From Lichenicola sp965198655 (lineage in GTDB: Bacteria; Pseudomonadota; Alphaproteobacteria; Acetobacterales; Acetobacteraceae), in the NCBI GenBank assembly GCA_965198655.1, contig OZ240668.1:3782001-3846000 (forward strand): DNA of 64,000 nt. Direction: 5' to 3'. The notes under the pieces are model-generated. The model saw nothing but the letters and a program-made list of their open reading frames with translations. It had not been told where the DNA came from and did not search any database. Shown one piece after another: positions 51,518 through 61,011 of the stretch. A program made the translations under genes and the position numbers. Position 1 is the first letter of the stretch, and each line of letters starts with the position of its first letter.

Positions 51518-53227
51518 ATGACCACCCTCGGCATCCTTGAGATCCTCGTCATCCTCGCCATCGTCGTCGCGGCCGCGTTCCCGGTGGGGCGCTACCTCGC
51601 CGTCGTCATGGAAGGGCAGCGCTCCTTTCTTTCGCCGGTGCTGGCGCCGGTGGAGCGCGGCCTCTATGCGGCCTGCGGCATCGACCCGAGGCAGGGCATG
51701 GGCTGGCGCGGCTACACCGCCGCGCTGCTGCTGCTGAACGCCCTTCACTTCGCGCTGCTCTACCTGATCCTGCGGCTGCAGTTCTACCTGCCGTTCAACC
51801 CGCAGGGGATCGCCGGTATGCCGCCGTCGATCGCGTTCAACACCGCGATCTCGTTCGTCACCAACACCAACTGGCAGGCCTACGTGCCGGAGAGCGGCGT
51901 CTCCAACGGTGCGCAGATGTTCGGGCTGACGGTGCACAACTTCCTGTCCGCCGCGTCCGGCATCGCGGTTGCGGTCGCGGTGATGCGTGCGTTTGCCGCC
52001 GGCGGCGTGCAGACGCTCGGCAACTTCTGGGCCGACCTAACCCGCGCCACGCTCTACCTGCTGCTGCCGCTCGCCTGCGTGTTCGCGATCCTGCTGATGG
52101 CGAGCGGGGTTCCCGACACGCTGCACGCCTTCGCCACGGTGACCACGCTAGAGGGCGCCAAGCAGACCATCGCGCTGGGGCCGGTGGCGTTCCAGGAGGC
52201 GATCAAGGAGCTCGGCACCAATGGCGGCGGCTTCTTCAACGCCAACAGCGCGCACCCGTTCGAGAACCCGACCGCGCTGACCTGCGCGCTCGAGACCTTC
52301 ATGCTGCTGCTGATCCCGTTCGCGCTGCCGGTCACCTTCGGCCGGCTGGTGGCCGAGCCGGCGCAGGGCCGCGCGCTGCTGGTGACGATGGTCGGCATCC
52401 TCGGTGTCGGCATGATCCTGGCCTATGCGGCCGAGGCGGGCGGCAACCCGATCCTGCACGCGCTGGGCGTGGACCAGGCGCAGGGCAACCTCGAAGGCAA
52501 GGAGGTGCGCTTCGGCACCGCGCTGTCCTCGCTGCTCAACGTCGGCGCCACCGGCACCTCGACCGGCGCGGTGTCGGCGGCCACCGACAGCTTCACCCCG
52601 CTGGGTGGGCTGGTGCCGCTGTTCCTGATGCAGCTCGGCGAGGTGACTCCCGGCGGCATCGGCTCGGGCTTCTACTTCATCATCGTGTTCGCGCTGCTCT
52701 CGGTGTTCGTGGCCGGCCTGATGGTCGGGCGCACGCCGGAATACCTCGGCAAGAAGGTGCAGGCGCGCGAGGTCAAGCTGGCCATGCTGGCGCTGCTGAT
52801 CCTGACGCTGTGGATCCTGTGCGGCGCCGGGCTGTCGCTGGTGCTGCCGGCCGGGGTGGCGGCCCTGTCCAACGCCGGGCCGCATGGCCTGACCGAGATG
52901 CTCTACGCCTGGACGTCCGCCACCGAGAACAACGGCAGCGCCTTCGCCGGGCTCACCGCCACCGGGCCGCTGCTGGCCTATGGCCAGGCCTTCGCCATGC
53001 TGTTCGGCCGGTTCGCGGTGATGGTGCCGATCCTGGCGATCGCGGGATCGCTCGCCGCCAAGCCGAAGCTGAAGATGACCGCCGGCACCTTTCCGACCAC
53101 CGGGCTGCTGTTCGTGGGGCTGCTGGTCGGCGTGATCGTCATCCTGGGCGGGTTGCAGTTCCTGCCGGCCGACGCGCTCGGACCGATCGCTGAACATGTG
53201 GTGCTCCGCACCGGCACGACGTACTGA
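51518..53227 (+). CDS. kdpA: KdpA, potassium-binding channel subunit
   Basis: A 569-residue membrane subunit of the high-affinity K+ P-type ATPase. The four selectivity-filter-like segments are recognisable, e.g. FVTNTNWQAYVPESG, GTNGGGFFNANSAHPFENP, NVGATGTSTGAVSAATDS and TSATENNGSAFAGLTA. The start ATG is immediately downstream of kdpF with AGGGAAC. It is in the inner membrane with KdpB and KdpC. Confidence 0.97.
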   Translation: MTTLGILEILVILAIVVAAAFPVGRYLAVVMEGQRSFLSPVLAPVERGLYAACGIDPRQGMGWRGYTAALLLLNALHFALLYLILRLQFYLPFNPQGIAGMPPSIAFNTAISFVTNTNWQAYVPESGVSNGAQMFGLTVHNFLSAASGIAVAVAVMRAFAAGGVQTLGNFWADLTRATLYLLLPLACVFAILLMASGVPDTLHAFATVTTLEGAKQTIALGPVAFQEAIKELGTNGGGFFNANSAHPFENPTALTCALETFMLLLIPFALPVTFGRLVAEPAQGRALLVTMVGILGVGMILAYAAEAGGNPILHALGVDQAQGNLEGKEVRFGTALSSLLNVGATGTSTGAVSAATDSFTPLGGLVPLFLMQLGEVTPGGIGSGFYFIIVFALLSVFVAGLMVGRTPEYLGKKVQAREVKLAMLALLILTLWILCGAGLSLVLPAGVAALSNAGPHGLTEMLYAWTSATENNGSAFAGLTATGPLLAYGQAFAMLFGRFAVMVPILAIAGSLAAKPKLKMTAGTFPTTGLLFVGLLVGVIVILGGLQFLPADALGPIAEHVVLRTGTTY

Positions 53228-53239
53228 GGGTTTCGAACG

Positions 53240-55303
53240 ATGTCCGCCACCACGTCCAACGCCGGCGAGGGCGCCCCGGCGCTCGCCCTGTTCGACCGCA
53301 GGATCGCGCTGCGCGCAGCACGGGACTCCGTCGCCAAGCTCGATCCGCGGCAACTGATGCGCAACCCGGTCATCTTCGTGACCGAGGTGGTCGCGGTCCT
53401 GACCACGGTGCTGGGCGTGCGCGACCTGTTCACCCACCCGCCGCACCAGCTCTTCGCGCTGGCGATCGCGGTCTGGCTGTGGCTGACGGTGCTGTTCGCC
53501 ACCTTCGCCGAGGCGATGGCGGAAGGCCGCGGCCGCGCGCGGGCCGAGAGCCTGCGCCGCGCGCGCAGCGAGATGCTCGCGAAAAGGGTGCCCAATCCCG
53601 ACGACCCGGCGCTGTACGGCACCGTGTCCTCGACCGACCTGCGCGTCGGCGACGTGGTGCTGGTGGAGACCGGCGACCTGATCCCGCTCGACGGCGAGAT
53701 CATCCGCGGCATCGCCTCGATCAACGAGAGCGCCATCACCGGCGAGAGCGCGCCGGTGATCCGCGAGGCGGGCGGCGACCGCTCGGCGGTGACCGGCGGC
53801 ACCCAGGTGGTGTCGGACAGCCTGCTGGTGCGCATCACCGCCGAGCCCGGCCACACCTTCATCGACCGCATGATCGCGCTGGTGGAGGGAGCGTCCCGCT
53901 CCAAGACGCCGAACGAGATCGCGCTCGACATCCTGCTGGCGGGCCTGACCATCATCTTCCTGATCGCGGTGGCGACCCTGGTGGGCTTCGCGCACTATTC
54001 CGCCACCGTGCTGTCGGTGCCGGTGCTGGCGGCGCTGCTGGTGACGCTGATCCCGACCACCATCGGCGGGCTGCTGTCGGCGATCGGCATCGCCGGCATG
54101 GACCGGCTGGTGCGCTTCAACGTGGTGGCGACCTCGGGCCGCGCGGTCGAGGCGGCCGGCGACGTCGACACCCTGCTGCTGGACAAGACCGGCACCATCA
54201 CCTTCGGCAACCGCATGGCGGCCAGCTTCGCCGCGATCCCGGGAGTCGAGGAGAGCCGCGTCGCCGAGGCGGCTGCGATGGCCTCGGTCGGCGACGAGAC
54301 GCCGGAGGGACGCTCGATCCACGCGCTGGCCCGCGACAGGTTCGGGATCGTGTCGGTGGCGCCGGACGGCGCGGTGCCGGTGCCGTTCTCGGCCAACACG
54401 CGGCTGTCCGGCCTCGACGCCGGCGGCCGGGTGTGGCGCAAGGGCGCGGTCGAGTCGCTGCTCAAGGAGGTCGGCGAGACCAGGCCGCCCGCCGCCTTCA
54501 CCGCGGCGGTGGAGCGGATCGCGCGCTCGGGCGGAACGCCGCTCGCGGTGGCGGAGGACGGGCGGCTGCTGGGAGTGATCGAGCTCAAGGACGTGGTCAA
54601 GCCCGGCATACGCGACCGCTTCGCGGCACTGCGCCGGATGGGCATACGCACCGTGATGGTGACCGGCGACAACCGCGTCACCGCGGCGGCGATCGCCAGC
54701 GAGGCCGGGGTCGACGACTTCATCGCCGAGGCGACGCCGCAGGACAAGCTCGGCTACATACGCAGCGCGCAGGGCGAAGGCCGGCTGGTGGCGATGTGCG
54801 GCGATGGCACCAACGACGCGCCGGCGCTGGCGCAGGCCGATGTCGGGGTGGCGATGCAGACCGGCACCCAGGCGGCGCGCGAGGCGGCCAACATGGTCGA
54901 CCTCGACAGCGACCCGACCAAGCTGATCGAGATCGTCGAGATCGGCAAGCAGCTCCTGATCACGCGCGGCGCGCTCACCACCTTCTCGATCGCCAACGAC
55001 ATCGCCAAGTACTTCGCCATCCTGCCGGCGATCTTCGTGGTCGCCTATCCGGGCTTGTCGGCGCTGAACGTGATGCGGCTGTCGACGCCGCAGAGCGCCA
55101 TCCTGTCGGCGGTGATCTTCAACGCGCTGGTGATCATCGCCCTGGTGCCGCTGGCGCTGAAGGGGGTGAACTTCAAGGCGATCAGCGCCGCCTCGCTGCT
55201 GCGCCGCAACCTGCTGATCTACGGCCTCGGCGGCATCGTGGTGCCGTTCGCCGGCATCAAGATCATCGACATGGCTCTCACCGCCCTCCACATCTTCGCC
55301 TGA
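53240..55303 (+). CDS. kdpB: KdpB, catalytic P-type ATPase subunit
   Basis: A 687-residue P-type ATPase that powers K+ uptake. The phosphorylation motif LLDKTGTITFGN, the TGESAPV actuator loop (SAITGESAPVIRE), the hinge MCGDGTNDAPALAQADVG and the KdpB-specific membrane region are intact. It starts 12 bp after kdpA. Confidence 0.97.
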   Translation: MSATTSNAGEGAPALALFDRRIALRAARDSVAKLDPRQLMRNPVIFVTEVVAVLTTVLGVRDLFTHPPHQLFALAIAVWLWLTVLFATFAEAMAEGRGRARAESLRRARSEMLAKRVPNPDDPALYGTVSSTDLRVGDVVLVETGDLIPLDGEIIRGIASINESAITGESAPVIREAGGDRSAVTGGTQVVSDSLLVRITAEPGHTFIDRMIALVEGASRSKTPNEIALDILLAGLTIIFLIAVATLVGFAHYSATVLSVPVLAALLVTLIPTTIGGLLSAIGIAGMDRLVRFNVVATSGRAVEAAGDVDTLLLDKTGTITFGNRMAASFAAIPGVEESRVAEAAAMASVGDETPEGRSIHALARDRFGIVSVAPDGAVPVPFSANTRLSGLDAGGRVWRKGAVESLLKEVGETRPPAAFTAAVERIARSGGTPLAVAEDGRLLGVIELKDVVKPGIRDRFAALRRMGIRTVMVTGDNRVTAAAIASEAGVDDFIAEATPQDKLGYIRSAQGEGRLVAMCGDGTNDAPALAQADVGVAMQTGTQAAREAANMVDLDSDPTKLIEIVEIGKQLLITRGALTTFSIANDIAKYFAILPAIFVVAYPGLSALNVMRLSTPQSAILSAVIFNALVIIALVPLALKGVNFKAISAASLLRRNLLIYGLGGIVVPFAGIKIIDMALTALHIFA

Positions 55304-55313
55304 GGATCGAGTC

Positions 55314-55958
55314 ATGCTCTCGCATCTGCGTCCAGCACTCTCCCTCGTCGTCCTGTTCACCCTGCTGCTTGGGTTCGTGTTCCCGCTCGGTTACGTCGGC
55401 ATCGGCGCCGTGGCGTTCCGCTTCCCCGCCACCGGCAGCCTCCTTGAGCGCAACGGCCAGCCGGTCGGCTCCGCCCTGATCGGCCAGAACTTCACCGCCG
55501 ACCGCTACTTCCACGGCCGCGAGTCGGCGATCTCCGGCACCGACCCGAAGGACCCCTCGAAGACGGTGCCGACCCCCTATGACGGCAGCACCTCGTCCGC
55601 CTCCAACCTCGCCCCGACCTCCAAGGCGCTGCACGACCGGGTCGCGGGCGACGTGGCGATGCTGCAGAAGCAGGGCGCCGCACCCGGCACCATCCCGATG
55701 GACGCGGTGACCAGCTCCGGTTCCGGGCTGGATCCGGACATCTCGCCCTCCTATGCCACGCTGCAGGCGAGCCGGGTCGCGGGCGCGCGCCACCTTCCGG
55801 TCGACTTCGTCCGGCAGTTGCTGGCCGCGCATACGCAGGGCCGGGTCCTCGGCCTGTTCGGCGAGCCGCGCGTCAACGTGCTGCGCCTGAACCTCGCCCT
55901 CGACTCCCTGCCGGCGAACACCGACACCGGCGCTGGAGTCCACACCAGCAGCCGGTAA
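55314..55958 (+). CDS. kdpC: KdpC, chaperone-like subunit
   Basis: A 214-residue single-span subunit of KdpFABC. One N-terminal helix (about residues 9-30, LVVLFTLLLGFVFPLGY) is followed by a periplasmic domain with the family stretches GSALIGQNFTADRYFHGR, VTSSGSGLDPDISPSYA and RVLGLFGEPRVNVLRLNL. It begins 10 bp after kdpB. Confidence 0.96.
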   Translation: MLSHLRPALSLVVLFTLLLGFVFPLGYVGIGAVAFRFPATGSLLERNGQPVGSALIGQNFTADRYFHGRESAISGTDPKDPSKTVPTPYDGSTSSASNLAPTSKALHDRVAGDVAMLQKQGAAPGTIPMDAVTSSGSGLDPDISPSYATLQASRVAGARHLPVDFVRQLLAAHTQGRVLGLFGEPRVNVLRLNLALDSLPANTDTGAGVHTSSR

Positions 55959-56034
55959 GGTGGGTCCCGTCGGCGCTCCGGCTGGAGCGGGGAGGATCGC
56001 AGTGGGTGCAGCCAGAGCACGGCAAGGCGGAGCA

Positions 56035-56130
56035 CGATCATGCCCCAGGACATGGCAAAGCGGAACATGATCGGACGATCATGCCCCAGGACATGGCAAA
56101 ACGGAGCATGATCGGACGATCATGCTCCGG
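56035..56130. repeat. 41-bp tandem repeat between kdpC and kdpD
   Basis: Two near-identical 41-bp units (56035-56075 and 56076-56116, two mismatches) are followed by a partial third, starting CGATCATGCTCCGG. A half-unit also precedes the first (about 56018). Each unit contains CATGATCGGACGATCATG at the junction, a dyad. It may bind a regulator or tune kdpDE expression; the possible start ATG at 56122 lies in the partial unit. Confidence 0.75.
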
Positions 56131-56151
56131 GCGAGGCCGGATGGCCGCCTG

Positions 56152-58881
56152 ATGCGGACCGAGCGGAAGCGTCCCGATCCGGACGCGCTGCTTGCCGCCG
56201 AGGCGAAGGCTGCCCGCGCGCCGCTGAAGATCTTCCTCGGCGCGGCACCCGGCGTCGGCAAGACCTGCGCGATGCTGGCCCAGGCGCGCCGCCTCCTCGC
56301 CGAGGGCAGGCAGGGGATCCTGGCCGGGCTGATCGAGACCCATGGCCGCGCCGAGACCGAGGCCCAGCTCGGAGCGCTTCCGGTGCTGCCGCGCCTGCAG
56401 ATCGAGTATCGCGGCCAGATGCTGGAGGAGTTCGACCTGGACGGGGCGCTGGCGCGGCATCCCTCCCTGCTCCTGGTCGACGAGCTCGCGCACAGCAACG
56501 CGCCCGGCAGCCGGCACGCCAGGCGGTGGGAGGACGTGGCCGAGCTGCTCGGCGCCGGCATTCCGGTCTGGACCACGCTCAACATCCAGCACCTGGAAAG
56601 CCTGAACGACACGGTGCTTCGGATCACCGGGATCCGGGTGACCGAGACCCTGCCGGACCACGTGCTGGAGCTGGCCGACGAGATCGAGCTGATCGACCTG
56701 TCACCGGCCGACCTGCGCGCCCGCCTGTCGCAGGGGCGTATCTACCGGCCGGACGTGGCGGCGCGGGCGCTGGGCGGGTTCTTCCGCGAGGGCAACCTGC
56801 AGGCGCTGCGCGAGATCGCGCTGCGCCGCGCCGCCCAGCACGTCGATGCCGGGCTGCTCGACTACATGCGCTCCAACGCCATCGCCGGCCCCTGGCCGGC
56901 CGGCGACCGGGTGCTGGCCCTGGTCGGTCCGGAGAACGGCGAAACGGTGCTGCGCGAGGCCAAGCGGCTGGCCGACGCGCTGCATGCGCCCTGGCTGGTG
57001 CTGCACGTCGAGCCGGCCGGCGAAGCGCCGGCCGACGCGGCGCGGATCGCGCGGATCATGGGCCTGGCGGCGGAGCTGGGCGCCGAAACCGAGATCCGCG
57101 CGGTGCGCACGGCGCAGGAAGGGATCGTCGGCATCGCGGTGGAGGTCGCGCGGGCGCGCAACGTCACGCGAATTGTAGTCGGCCGGGCGCAGGGGGCGCG
57201 CCGGTGGCAGCGCCTACTGTCCGGAGGGCTGCGGCGCAACCTGGCGGGAACCCTGCTGGCCCGGGCGCCGGACTACGCCGTGCAGGTGGTGCCGACCGGC
57301 GTGCCGCGTATCCGTCCGCCCGAGCTGGGCGCGCGGCTGCCGGAAGGCTGGACGCCGTGGCTGTCGTCGACGGCGCTGGTGGTGCTGGCGGTCGGGCTGG
57401 GCGAGGCGCTGCGCGGGCTGGTCGAGCCGGACGCGCTCGGCATGCTGTTCCTGGCCGCCGTGGTGGGGGCAGCCGCCCTGCACGGGCTGCGCATCGCGCT
57501 CTACAGCGCGCTGGTGTCGTTCGCGGCGTGGAACTTCTTCTTCATCCCGCCGCTCTACCAGTTCACCATAAACCAGCCGCGCGACATCATGGCGATCGTG
57601 GTGTTCGCGGTGGTCGCCGGAGCGACCGGCCTGGTCGCCAGCCGGCTCGGCGCCTCGGCGCGGGCGGCGCAGGGCCGGATCGAGAGCCTGCGTCGGATCG
57701 GTACGTTCTCCCGCGCGCTGGGCGTGCCGGTGACCAAGGCGCAGTTGCAGGACGAGATCGTGCGCCAGGCGGCGTCCATCGCGGCGCGGGCGATGGTGCT
57801 GGCGGCGCGCGACTACGACGGCGCGCTCGACATCCTCGCCGCCGACCCGCCGGCGGACACCATGGACGACGGCTCCTGGGCGGCGGCCCTGTGGTCCTGG
57901 CGACATGGCGAGCCATCCGGGCGCGGCACCGCCACGCTGCCCTCCGCACCCTGGCGGTTCCTGCCGATCCGCATTGCCGGCAGCAGCGCCGATGGCGGCG
58001 CGGACGGGCTGCACGGCCTGCTCGCGGTGCAGTCGGCGGTGCCGATCGACGGGCCGGCGCTGCAGGCGCTGCAGGCGCTGACCGACCAGGCGGCGCTGGC
58101 GCTGGAGCGGGTCCGGCTGGTGCGGGGTGCCGCCGACGCGACGGCGCGCGACGAAACCCAGAAGCTGCGCACCGCCCTGCTGAACTCGCTGTCGCACGAC
58201 CTGCGCACGCCGTTGACCGGCATACGCGGCTCGGCCGAAACCCTGCGCACCGCCTGGGCCCGCCTGTCCCCGGACACGCGCGACGACCTGCTGCTCGCCA
58301 TCGAGGAGGACACGCGGCGGATGACACGGTTCCTGGCCAACATCACCGACATGACCCGGCTCGACAGCGGCGTGGTGGTGCCGCGCCTGGTGCGGGTCCT
58401 GCTGCACGACGTGGTGCAGGCCGCCCTGTCGCGACTGGACGACCCCGACCTGGTGTCGGTCGCGGCCGACGGGACGCCGGCGGCACTGGCCGATCCGCTG
58501 CTGCTGGAACAGGTGCTGTTCAACGTGCTGGACAACGCGCTGAAGTACTCGCAGCCCTCGTGCGCCGACCCGGTGGTGGTGCGGCTCGCCGCCGAGGCCG
58601 GCCAGGCGGTGGCCCGGATCAGCGACAACGGCGTCGGCATCGCCGAGGCCGACCTGCCGCACGTGTTCGACAGCTTCTTTCGCGCCCAGCACGGCGACCG
58701 GGTGGTGCCGGGCACCGGGCTCGGCCTCGCCATCGCGCGCGGCCTGATCGAGGTGATGGGCGGCACCATCTCCGCCGTCAGCCCCTCGCCTGAGCGCGTG
58801 GGACCGGACCGGACCGAGGGCGGCCGCGGCACCACCATCACCATCGCGCTGCCCCAGGCACCTCCAGAGCGGGCGGCATGA
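56152..58881 (+). CDS. kdpD: KdpD sensor histidine kinase
   Basis: About 909 residues from the ATG at 56152; an ATG at 56122 inside the tandem repeat would add ten residues. N-terminal KdpD domain with Walker A IFLGAAPGVGKTCAML and LLLVDELAHSNAPGSRH; then a Usp-like domain; four membrane helices (about 395-500); a GAF-like domain; and the kinase core with the phospho-acceptor His in LNSLSHDLRTPLTGIRG, the N box NVLDNALKYS and the G boxes ISDNGVGIAEADL and GTGLGLAIARGLI. It senses potassium limitation and phosphorylates KdpE. The stop overlaps the kdpE start (ATGA). Confidence 0.95.
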   Translation: MRTERKRPDPDALLAAEAKAARAPLKIFLGAAPGVGKTCAMLAQARRLLAEGRQGILAGLIETHGRAETEAQLGALPVLPRLQIEYRGQMLEEFDLDGALARHPSLLLVDELAHSNAPGSRHARRWEDVAELLGAGIPVWTTLNIQHLESLNDTVLRITGIRVTETLPDHVLELADEIELIDLSPADLRARLSQGRIYRPDVAARALGGFFREGNLQALREIALRRAAQHVDAGLLDYMRSNAIAGPWPAGDRVLALVGPENGETVLREAKRLADALHAPWLVLHVEPAGEAPADAARIARIMGLAAELGAETEIRAVRTAQEGIVGIAVEVARARNVTRIVVGRAQGARRWQRLLSGGLRRNLAGTLLARAPDYAVQVVPTGVPRIRPPELGARLPEGWTPWLSSTALVVLAVGLGEALRGLVEPDALGMLFLAAVVGAAALHGLRIALYSALVSFAAWNFFFIPPLYQFTINQPRDIMAIVVFAVVAGATGLVASRLGASARAAQGRIESLRRIGTFSRALGVPVTKAQLQDEIVRQAASIAARAMVLAARDYDGALDILAADPPADTMDDGSWAAALWSWRHGEPSGRGTATLPSAPWRFLPIRIAGSSADGGADGLHGLLAVQSAVPIDGPALQALQALTDQAALALERVRLVRGAADATARDETQKLRTALLNSLSHDLRTPLTGIRGSAETLRTAWARLSPDTRDDLLLAIEEDTRRMTRFLANITDMTRLDSGVVVPRLVRVLLHDVVQAALSRLDDPDLVSVAADGTPAALADPLLLEQVLFNVLDNALKYSQPSCADPVVVRLAAEAGQAVARISDNGVGIAEADLPHVFDSFFRAQHGDRVVPGTGLGLAIARGLIEVMGGTISAVSPSPERVGPDRTEGGRGTTITIALPQAPPERAA

Positions 58882-59576
58882 GCGGGATCGACCGCCCGAC
58901 GGTGCTGATCGTCGACGACGAGAAGCAGATCCACCGCTTCCTGTCGCCCGCCCTGGAGGCCGCCGGCTACCGCACCCGCTCGGCGTTCGACGGCGCGGAC
59001 GGGCTGCGCCAGGCGGCGTCGCGGGCGCCGGACGCGATCGTGCTCGACCTCGGGCTGCCGGACATGGACGGCCAGGTGGTGCTGGAGCGGCTGCGCGCGT
59101 TCTCGCAGGTGCCGGTGATAGTGCTGTCCGCCCGCGACAGGCAGGCGGAGAAGATCGCCTCGCTCGACGCCGGCGCGGACGACTACGTCGAGAAGCCGTT
59201 CGGCCTGGGCGAGCTGCTGGCGCGGCTTCGCGCCGTGCTGCGGCGGCACGATCCGGGCATCGAGCCCAGGCCGGACGAGATCCTTGAGTGCGGCCCGATC
59301 GTGCTGGATCCTGGCCGCCACGAGGTCAGGGTCCGCGGCGACCGGGTCACCCTGAGCCCGCGCGAATACCAGCTCCTGGCCATGCTGATGCGACACGAGG
59401 ACAAGGTGCTGACGCACCGCCAGTTGCTCTTGGCGCTGTGGGGACCGGCGCATGGCGAGGACGTGCAGTACCTGCGCGTCTATATCGGCCAGCTTCGCCA
59501 CAAGCTCGGCTCCGAGGTGGCGCCTATGATCGCCACCGAGCCGAACGTCGGTTACCGGCTCACCCGGTCCACTTGA
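58878..59576 (+). CDS. kdpE: KdpE response regulator
   Basis: A 232-residue OmpR-type regulator. The receiver domain has the phospho-acceptor Asp in DAIVLDLGLPDMDG, acidic residues in VDDEKQIHRFL and the Lys in DDYVEKPFGLGEL. The winged-helix DNA-binding domain (about 130-232) has LSPREYQLLAMLMRHEDKVL and VQYLRVYIGQLRHKLG. It overlaps kdpD by four bases and activates the kdp operon when phosphorylated. Confidence 0.96.
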   Translation: MSGIDRPTVLIVDDEKQIHRFLSPALEAAGYRTRSAFDGADGLRQAASRAPDAIVLDLGLPDMDGQVVLERLRAFSQVPVIVLSARDRQAEKIASLDAGADDYVEKPFGLGELLARLRAVLRRHDPGIEPRPDEILECGPIVLDPGRHEVRVRGDRVTLSPREYQLLAMLMRHEDKVLTHRQLLLALWGPAHGEDVQYLRVYIGQLRHKLGSEVAPMIATEPNVGYRLTRST

Positions 59577-59597
59577 GGACTCTGGTGAACGGGAAGA

Positions 59598-59714
59598 AAG
59601 GCCAGGGGCGTTGCCCCTGGACCCCATGAAGGGCGGAGCCCTTCAAACCCGATGCTTAAGTAATGGGGTCTGGGGCCTCCGCCCCCAGCGGGTCCAGGGC
59701 AGAGGCCTGGCCTT
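59598..59714 (-). repeat. Multi-hairpin intergenic repeat, copy 5
   Basis: Inverted relative to copies 1-3 and close to copy 4 in sequence. It begins 21 bp after the kdpE stop. The second hairpin (GGGGCCTCCGCCCCC) and the last (CAGGGCAGAGGCCTG) have single changes. The following gene is on the same strand, so a terminator role would insulate kdpDE from it. Confidence 0.85.
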
Positions 59715-59807
59715 GCTTCTATGGACGCATGTCACCGCAAGCCACGACCCGGTTGCCGCCAACCCACCGGGCTGCTAGCAGGATCGATACGGTAACCGAT
59801 CGAGGTC

Positions 59808-60974
59808 ATGGTGAAGACGTGCCTGCTGGTTTGCCTGGCGTCTGCGCCGGCGGTTGCCTATGCGCAGCCGGTGCTGGGTCCCTACGTCCAGTTGGGCGGC
59901 GGCGTCGACATCCTGCAGAACGTGCAGGTCAGGCCGTCCGGGTTCGGCCCGTCGCCGCGCGATTACACGTTCGATCCGGGTGGCAGCGCCTTCGCAGCCG
60001 CTGGCTACGGGTTCGGCAACGGGCTGCGGATCGAGGCAGAGGGCGACTACGTCTATGACCATGTCCACGGCGTCGAGTTTCCGTCCCAGTACCTTTCCGG
60101 GCGTGCCGGCGGCCACCTGCAGCAGTACGGCGGGTTCGGCAACGTGCTCTACGACCTCCGTCTCGGCCTTCCGGTCACGCCTTATCTAGGCGTCGGTGCC
60201 GGCTACCAGGAGATCGAGCTGGACCAGATCAACTCGTCGCAGTTCGGCGTGCGGTCCGGGCACCTCGACTACGGCGAGGCCAGGGGCAACTTCGCCTATC
60301 AGGGGATCGCGGGCGCCGCCATCGCCACGCCCTGGCGCGGCCTGTCCCTGACCGTCGAGTATCGCTTGATTGGCGTCTTGTCGCCCGGTGCCTACTACCG
60401 CGGCACGGCAGCCGAACTGGTTCCCGTATCCGGCGCCAACCAGATCCCGTCAGGTACCGGAAGGTTCGTCTCGGGACTCCGTGAGGTCGAGATCCCGGAA
60501 CATGCCACCTTCAACAACATCTTCAACCACGAGATCCTGTTCGGCCTGCGCTACACCTTCAACAACAGGGCGCCGGCGGTTCCGCCTCCGTTACCCGTGA
60601 CGGCCGAGGCACCCGCACCTGCACCGGCTCGCACCTACCTGGTCTTCTTCGACTGGGACAGCGCCATCCTGACCCCGCGCGCCTCCGAGGTCGTCGCACA
60701 GGCGGCGCAGAATGCGGCGCACGTCGGCACCACCACCATCGAGGTCGACGGATATGCCGACACCTCGCACGCGCTGCCGGACGGGTCCGGGCAGCGCTAC
60801 AACCTGCGTTTGTCGCTGCGGCGGGCGGGCAGCGTCCGGGCCACCCTGATCCGAGACGGGGTTGCCGCCTCGACGATCACGATGCACGGGTTTGGGGACG
60901 CGCGCCTGCTGGTGCCGACCGGTCCGGACGTGCGCGAGCCGCAGAACCGGCGGGTCGAGATCGTCCTCCGCTGA
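59808..60974 (+). CDS. OmpA-family outer membrane protein
   Basis: A 388-residue exported protein. Signal peptide residues 1-19 end AYA. Residues about 25-255 form an eight-stranded-type barrel (YVQLGGGVDILQN ... ILFGLRYTFN). A Pro/Ala linker follows, then a periplasmic OmpA domain (about 280-388): YLVFFDWDSAILTPRASEVV, then IEVDGYADTS and the peptidoglycan-contact stretch NLRLSLRRAGSVRATL, ending RRVEIVLR. It tethers the outer membrane to peptidoglycan. The ATG at 59808 has CGAGG upstream. Confidence 0.9.
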   Translation: MVKTCLLVCLASAPAVAYAQPVLGPYVQLGGGVDILQNVQVRPSGFGPSPRDYTFDPGGSAFAAAGYGFGNGLRIEAEGDYVYDHVHGVEFPSQYLSGRAGGHLQQYGGFGNVLYDLRLGLPVTPYLGVGAGYQEIELDQINSSQFGVRSGHLDYGEARGNFAYQGIAGAAIATPWRGLSLTVEYRLIGVLSPGAYYRGTAAELVPVSGANQIPSGTGRFVSGLREVEIPEHATFNNIFNHEILFGLRYTFNNRAPAVPPPLPVTAEAPAPAPARTYLVFFDWDSAILTPRASEVVAQAAQNAAHVGTTTIEVDGYADTSHALPDGSGQRYNLRLSLRRAGSVRATLIRDGVAASTITMHGFGDARLLVPTGPDVREPQNRRVEIVLR

Positions 60975-61011
60975 CCTGCTTGCCCCGGCGCGACGCTGCC
61001 GGGACCCGCTC

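Noticed and set aside
15651..59714. The five-fold repeat as a CRISPR array
   Set aside because: Copies are kilobases apart, each has several internal hairpins, and there are no regular spacers or cas genes.
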